Part shown: positions 60,353-64,000 of the stretch, piece by piece
Layout: each line of letters starts with the position of its first letter
Numbering within the stretch: the stretch's first letter is position 1
Origin: DATBLE01 sp046732255
Lineage (GTDB): Bacteria; Actinomycetota; Thermoleophilia; Gaiellales; Gaiellaceae
Assembly (NCBI GenBank): GCA_046732255.1
Contig: JBKPMR010000022.1
Location: 41,308-105,307 of the forward strand
Reading direction: 5' to 3'
Length of the DNA stretch: 64,000 bases
Made by a program: the position numbers and the translations under genes
Notes under the pieces: generated by a model
Told to the model about the DNA's origin: nothing
The model's database searches: none
The model's input: only the letters and a program-made list of their open reading frames with translations

Positions 60353-60921
60353 GCCGACTCCCTGGTCCTGATCGTCCCCCACGCCGACGAGACGTAGAGC
60401 ACCGCCGCCGCGACGGCCATCCCGAGGCCGATCCAGAACAGCCACAGCGGCCACTGCGTTCCCGGGACGGTGACGAGGAGGAAGGCCACGCCCGCGTACA
60501 GCACCCACGTCGCCGCCTTGCCGAGGAGGCTGACGGAGAACTCGTAGCCCCGTGGCAGGACGACCTTCGTCCCCACGATGAGGAACGCGTCACGCGCGAT
60601 GATCACTGCGAGCGCCGCCCACGGCAGGCGGTCGGCCAGCACGAGCATCACCACCGCCGTGTCGATCATCAGGCGGTCGGCGAGTGGGTCGGCGTACCGC
60701 CCGAACTCGGATTCGACATGCCACCTGCGGGCGAGCCAGCCGTCCACCTGGTCGGTGATGCCCGCGACGCCGAAGATGATCCCGGCCGCCCAGCTGTGGC
60801 CGTTGTCGGCGGTCGCGTAGACGACGACGAACACCGGAATCAACGCGAAGCGGACGATCGTCAGGGCGTTCGGGAGCCGCGCAAGTGCCGGCAGCGGTGC
60901 AGAGGAGGTCGCCACGGTCAT
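60349..60921 (-). CDS. pgsA: CDP-alcohol phosphatidyltransferase (PgsA-like)
   Basis: A 190-residue membrane enzyme with the complete CDP-alcohol transferase motif DG-x2-AR-x8-G-x3-D-x3-D in VDGWLARRWHVESEFGRYADPLAD and five or six hydrophobic helices. LPNALTIVRFALIPVF is typical of phosphatidylglycerophosphate synthase. In Bacillus pgsA lies between rodZ and cinA; here it is some 30 kb away and coupled to a nucleotidyltransferase gene. Phosphatidylinositol-phosphate synthase is an alternative. ATG 60921. Confidence 0.85.
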   Translation of the reverse strand: MTVATSSAPLPALARLPNALTIVRFALIPVFVVVYATADNGHSWAAGIIFGVAGITDQVDGWLARRWHVESEFGRYADPLADRLMIDTAVVMLVLADRLPWAALAVIIARDAFLIVGTKVVLPRGYEFSVSLLGKAATWVLYAGVAFLLVTVPGTQWPLWLFWIGLGMAVAAAVLYVSSAWGTIRTRESA

Positions 60922-60953
60922 CCAAGGATAGTTCCGGGAGAATCTTCTTCCGT

Positions 60954-61110
60954 GACCGTCGCTCGCCTTCGGCTCGCTCGCGCGTGGGAAACGGCTGGTT
61001 TCCCCCGCGAGCCCCCTTCCGAGCTCCGCCGCGGGCTTCACCAGCGGCGATCGCGAGCGCCTTTCCAGCCGGCCTCGCGGTGCCGCGCCCGCCATGTCGG
61101 TCGCGGCGTT
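60954..61110 (+). repeat. Dispersed long repeat, copy 4 (+)
   Basis: Begins GACCGTCGCTCGCCTTCGGC, contains the hairpin GTGGGAAACGGCTGGTTTCC, then GAGCCCCCTTCCGAGCTCCG and ends GCGCCCGCCATGTCGGTCGC. With copy 2 it shares the extra 5' block CTCGCCTxCGGCTCGCT, so the full element is about 155 bases. It fills most of the 233-base gap between pgsA and hutF. Confidence 0.75.
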
Positions 61111-61154
61111 GGACACCGTGCGAAGAATCGCGAGATTCACGAGATTCAACAATC

Positions 61155-62165
61155 ATGAGCGAGCGTCTCGCCATGCCGGGATTTGTCAACGCCCACTCGC
61201 ACACGTTCCAGCGGGCGTTGCGCGGACGCGCAGGCGGCGGCGACTTCTGGGCGTGGCGCGACGAGATGCTGATCGAGGCCGACCGGCAGTCGCCCGACTC
61301 GGTGCGCCGGGGCTACGCCGCCTGGTATCGCGAGATGCGCTCCGCGGGTTTCACCGCCGTCGGTGAGTTCCACTACCTCGGCCTCCAGGAGGCTCTGGCA
61401 GCCGTCAAGGCGGCCGCCGAGGCGGGAATCGAGCTGGTGGTGCTCCTGGCCGCGTACGGGCGCGGAGGGCTTCCCCGCTTCCGCCAGGACTCACCCGAAG
61501 CGTTCCTTGCTCAGGTCGAGGCGCTGCGGGCGTCTGGGGCCAGGGTCGGCCTCGCCCCCCACTCCGTTCGCGCCTGTCCCGCCGACTGGCTCGAGGCAAT
61601 CGGCACCTACGCCGCCGCGGAGGGCCTGCCGTTGCACGTCCACGCCGACGAGCAGCCGCGCGAGATCGAGGAGTGCCTGGCCGAGCACGGGGTCCGCCCG
61701 ATCGAGCTGCTCGCGCGCACTGGCTGCCTCGGCCCGGCCACCACGGTCGTGCACGCCACGCACGCCGAGGGCCACGAGCTCGACCTGCTGGCCGACGTCG
61801 GCGCCCGTGTCTGCCTCTGCCCGACCACGGAGGCGGACCTCGGTGACGGCTACGCGCCGGTGGAGGCGCTGCTGGAGCGCGGGATCCCGATCTGCATCGG
61901 CTCGGACTCGAACGTCCGGATCGATCCGCTGGAGGAGCTTCGGCAGCTGGAAGGGATCGCCCGTCGCTCCTCCGGGCGCAGGAACGTAATCCCGGTGGAA
62001 TCGTTGCTTGCGTTCGGCGCCGCCGAGGGAGCAGCCGCCATCGGTCTCGAGGAATGGCGCGACGTCTCGGTCCGGCTCGAGCACCCCTCGCTGGCGGGTG
62101 TCGCCCGGTCACACGTTCCCGACGCGCTCGTCTCGGGCTGCTCGGCAGATGTGTTCGCGCGCTAG
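61155..62165 (+). CDS. hutF: Amidohydrolase, formimidoylglutamate deiminase-like
   Basis: A 336-residue amidohydrolase beginning MSERLAMPGFVNAHSHTFQRALRG, the metal HxH of the HutF family, then LHVHADEQPREIEEC, VVHATHAEG and the metal Asp in CIGSDSNVRIDPLEELR. HutF hydrolyses N-formimidoyl-glutamate in histidine breakdown. It is about 100 residues shorter than classical HutF, missing much of the N-terminal beta-sandwich. No other hut gene is near. ATG 61155 follows a 233-base gap filled by a repeat; it overlaps the convergent gene by four bases. Confidence 0.78.
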   Translation: MSERLAMPGFVNAHSHTFQRALRGRAGGGDFWAWRDEMLIEADRQSPDSVRRGYAAWYREMRSAGFTAVGEFHYLGLQEALAAVKAAAEAGIELVVLLAAYGRGGLPRFRQDSPEAFLAQVEALRASGARVGLAPHSVRACPADWLEAIGTYAAAEGLPLHVHADEQPREIEECLAEHGVRPIELLARTGCLGPATTVVHATHAEGHELDLLADVGARVCLCPTTEADLGDGYAPVEALLERGIPICIGSDSNVRIDPLEELRQLEGIARRSSGRRNVIPVESLLAFGAAEGAAAIGLEEWRDVSVRLEHPSLAGVARSHVPDALVSGCSADVFAR

Positions 62166-63196
62166 CCGACGGCCCAGGGCCGCACGCGCCGTGAGCGCAG
62201 GAAGAGGTCGGACCAGTGCAGGGTTCGGTCGAGGTACGCGTGCTCGGCGGAGATGCCGCTCCGGCCGTAGGCGCCGTCGTAGCTCTGGAAGCTCGCGCTC
62301 GCCGCGGTGCCGGGACGGCGGGCACGCGCGGGCTCGATCTGCGTTCCCTCGTGCCACTCGTTGTAGCTCGTGATCGTCACTCCGTCTGCGCTGGAACGAA
62401 GCGCGGAGCGCCACATCGCGTCGTACGTCGCCCCGTCTCGCCGTGACTTGACGCGAACGTCGGACGTGGCGTGCGTCGCGTCGTACCCGGGCCCGACCGA
62501 CGGCAGGCACAGGAGGCCGACGCGGTGCGCCTGGGCGCAGAGACGCGAGAAGGAGTCGCCGCCCCAGAGCAGGACGTCGTACGTGTAGATGCCGTCGAAC
62601 CTGGCGGCCGCGGCCTTGCCGACCAGCGTGGTCTGGGCGTACAGATGGATGTCCGGCTCCCGTGTCCGCAGGTCGGCCCAGTCCGAGGCCGGGATGTCGA
62701 ACGGCCGGTAGACGTAGACGTGGGTGATCCCGAGCGTCCGGAGATGGTCGAGATCCGCCTCGACCGTCTCGATCGAGCGGCCGGGGTAGGGCTCGAGGTG
62801 GACGGCGACGGCGAGCCCGGCCGCGTTCGCCTCCTTCACGATCATCGGGAGGCGGACGTCCTCGGCGGAGCCCCAGCCCCACCACGAGGAGACGACCTCC
62901 TGGATGCCCGCGAACGCGATCTCGTCCATCTGGGCCCGGACGACCGCGGGGTTGGAGCTCGAGTACAGCCCGCGCGCCGGATAGAAGCTCGACGCGATGT
63001 CTACGGTCGCACCACCCGGGACGAGCCAGTGCTCCCACCCGCCGTCCCGCGCCGGGTTGCCGTACCAGGGGTAGTAGAAGATCGAGACCCTGGCTGCCGC
63101 CTGCGCCGCAGCCGGAAAGGCCAGCAGCGCGAGGAGGACTGCAATCAGACGAAGGGCTCGCAAGGCCGGGGGAACGCTCCGGGCTGATGATTGCAC
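62162..63196 (-). CDS. Secreted glycoside hydrolase family 99-like protein
   Basis: A 344-residue exported protein: signal peptide (LRALRLIAVLLALLAFPAAAQA), then VSIFYYPWYGNP, VVSSWWGWGSAED and TSYNEWHEGTQIEPARA, the pattern of GH99-like endo-alpha-mannosidase proteins. Family enzymes cut alpha-mannosidic linkages; bacterial relatives are often annotated only by fold. GTG 63196 has GGGAA upstream; a TTG at 63214 would add six residues. It converges on hutF. Confidence 0.75.
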   Translation of the reverse strand: MQSSARSVPPALRALRLIAVLLALLAFPAAAQAAARVSIFYYPWYGNPARDGGWEHWLVPGGATVDIASSFYPARGLYSSSNPAVVRAQMDEIAFAGIQEVVSSWWGWGSAEDVRLPMIVKEANAAGLAVAVHLEPYPGRSIETVEADLDHLRTLGITHVYVYRPFDIPASDWADLRTREPDIHLYAQTTLVGKAAAARFDGIYTYDVLLWGGDSFSRLCAQAHRVGLLCLPSVGPGYDATHATSDVRVKSRRDGATYDAMWRSALRSSADGVTITSYNEWHEGTQIEPARARRPGTAASASFQSYDGAYGRSGISAEHAYLDRTLHWSDLFLRSRRVRPWAVG

Positions 63197-63229
63197 GGTT
63201 CCCGGCGGGAACAAAGGGCTCTACGCCGT

Positions 63230-63433
63230 TCAGACATTGTGGTGGCGGCGGCGCCGCGTGGAGCGGCACGGTGTCGGGCAGCGACGGCGCTCCGGCACCG
63301 TCACGATCTCGATCATGCCCTTCCAGTCCGGCTCGTCGCGCAGCACTGCCCTGAGCGCGCGCTCGGCCTGCTCCCGAGACCCGTAGAAGGCGATCACCTC
63401 GCCGACGAACAGGTCACTCAGTCCCCAAACCAT
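63230..63433 (-). CDS. Small hypothetical protein
   Basis: A 67-residue protein: VWGLSDLFVGEVIAFYGSREQAERALRAVLRDEPDW reads as a compact alpha/beta unit, followed by a basic tail ending RRRRHHNV. Similar short proteins of unknown role occur in actinobacteria. ATG 63433 is more likely than an upstream in-frame start. It lies 33 bases before the GH99-like gene on the same strand. Confidence 0.5.
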   Translation of the reverse strand: MVWGLSDLFVGEVIAFYGSREQAERALRAVLRDEPDWKGMIEIVTVPERRRCPTPCRSTRRRRHHNV

Positions 63434-63501
63434 CCCGCAGCTCAGCGTAGGCAGGCGCCCTGCCGCCGCCAAGCACCCGTTCGAGGGATCAGAGGGGAAA
63501 C

Positions 63502-63598
63502 GGAACCGGGGACAGGTCTGAGAGAGGAACCGGGGACGGGTCTGTCAGACCTGTCCCTCTCCGTGCTCACCACCTGCCTGTCCCTCTCTGTGCTCATC
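63502..63598 (-). repeat. GGGACAGGTCTG repeat cluster (R7)
   Basis: A left half (63502-63520), a full unit (about 63526-63571) and a right half (about 63571-63598), all minus. The right half and full unit provide the last 17 codons and the stop of the coiled-coil gene at the right edge. Confidence 0.75.
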
Positions 63599-64000
63599 AA
63601 TTGCCGCGGCGGCGGCATCGGCCTCCGCGCGTGCCTTCTCCGCGACCCGCCGCGCGTCCGCGGCGGCCTTCTCCGCCCGGTCCGCCTCGCGCTCGGCTTC
63701 GCGGGCGGCCCGCTCGGCCGCCCGTGCCTGCTCCCGCTGCTCCGTTCGTCGCTGCCGTTCCTCCTGCTCGCGCTGCCGCCGCTCGTCCGGCTGCTCGCGC
63801 CCACGCGAGGACTTCCGCCCCGGGCGGGCCCGCAGCCCGGTCGGTGTGAACGCGTCGAACCCGGCCGGCTCCAGCTCGGACGTCAGGCGGCCCGTCTCCA
63901 GCAACGTGCGCCCCTCCTCGGTGACCGCGGCGGCGCGGAGCGTCGTGCCGACCCGGTCGAGCACGGCCGCCGTCGCCGGCCGGTCCGCGTCGGCCAGCAC
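63545..64000 (-). CDS. C-terminal part of a coiled-coil protein (5' end outside window)
   Basis: At least 151 residues: a globular part (TAAVLDRVGTTLRAAAVTEEGRTLLETGRL) followed by a long charged Ala/Arg/Glu coiled coil (residues about 70-135). The last residues (DEHREGQAGGEHGEGQV) are translated from two units of the palindromic repeat. The true start is beyond the right edge. Function unknown. Confidence 0.6.
   Translation of the reverse strand: MLADADRPATAAVLDRVGTTLRAAAVTEEGRTLLETGRLTSELEPAGFDAFTPTGLRARPGRKSSRGREQPDERRQREQEERQRRTEQREQARAAERAAREAEREADRAEKAAADARRVAEKARAEADAAAAAIDEHREGQAGGEHGEGQV

Overview
The window is a dense, high-GC chromosomal segment from an actinobacterium, most likely the deep-branching class Thermoleophilia (Gaiella/Solirubrobacter type). 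That placement is inferred from gene content: RNase J and RNase Y together with MurT/GatD, a GarA-like FHA protein next to an FtsR-like MerR regulator, an RsiG-like small protein, a secreted Ig-like repeat protein of a type common in that class, and many TAnnnT -10 elements 6-8 nt from the start codon (leaderless transcription). No tRNA, rRNA, prophage, insertion sequence with transposase, or CRISPR array is visible.

Layout. 0-5.4 kb: ribosome-maturation operon ylxP-rbfA-nrnA-truB-ribF, with a vapBC toxin-antitoxin pair wedged between ylxP and rbfA, followed by a convergent gamma-glutamyltranspeptidase. 5.4-8.4 kb: rpsO-pnp with a structured pnp leader. 8.4-12 kb: small membrane protein, a GAF-GGDEF diguanylate cyclase and a 14-TM drug exporter. 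12-16.5 kb: M16 peptidase, dapB, dapA, RNase J. 17-29.5 kb: a nucleoside locus: two ribokinase/nucleoside-hydrolase pairs flanking ftsK, then a BMP-type ABC importer (binding protein, double ATPase, two permeases). 30-36 kb: rodZ-cinA-thpR-recA-recX-rny. 36.5-44 kb: miaB, a tyrosine phosphatase, miaA, dapF, then dapD, dapC, dapE on the other strand. 45-51 kb: hflX, dut, Nudix, gatD/murT, an HNH-repeat DNA-binding protein, a class II amidotransferase. 51-54 kb: two RpoD-type sigma factors. 54-64 kb: unknown membrane proteins, apt, ftsR-like, garA-like, rsiG-like, a nucleotidyltransferase fused to a degenerate phosphomannomutase, pgsA, hutF, a GH99-like secreted protein, and a coiled-coil protein running off the right edge.

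How the genes work together. The segment holds nearly all of the succinylase diaminopimelate route (dapA, dapB, dapD, dapC, dapE, dapF), lipid II amidation (murT/gatD), much of the RNA-decay machinery (RNase J, RNase Y, PNPase, NrnA), tRNA modification (truB, miaA, miaB), recombination (recA, recX) and nucleoside uptake and salvage. The order rpsO-pnp-M16-dapA-rnj-ftsK-rodZ-cinA-recA-rny-miaB mirrors the same stretch of the Bacillus subtilis chromosome.

The most notable unexplained signals are: several families of dispersed palindromic repeats, one of which supplies stop codons and C-terminal residues to neighbouring genes and another of which brackets dapC as inverted copies; a DapF whose two catalytic cysteines are both serine; mutually exclusive hairpins over the pnp ribosome binding site; and a single-motif RsiG-like protein in the same window as a diguanylate cyclase.
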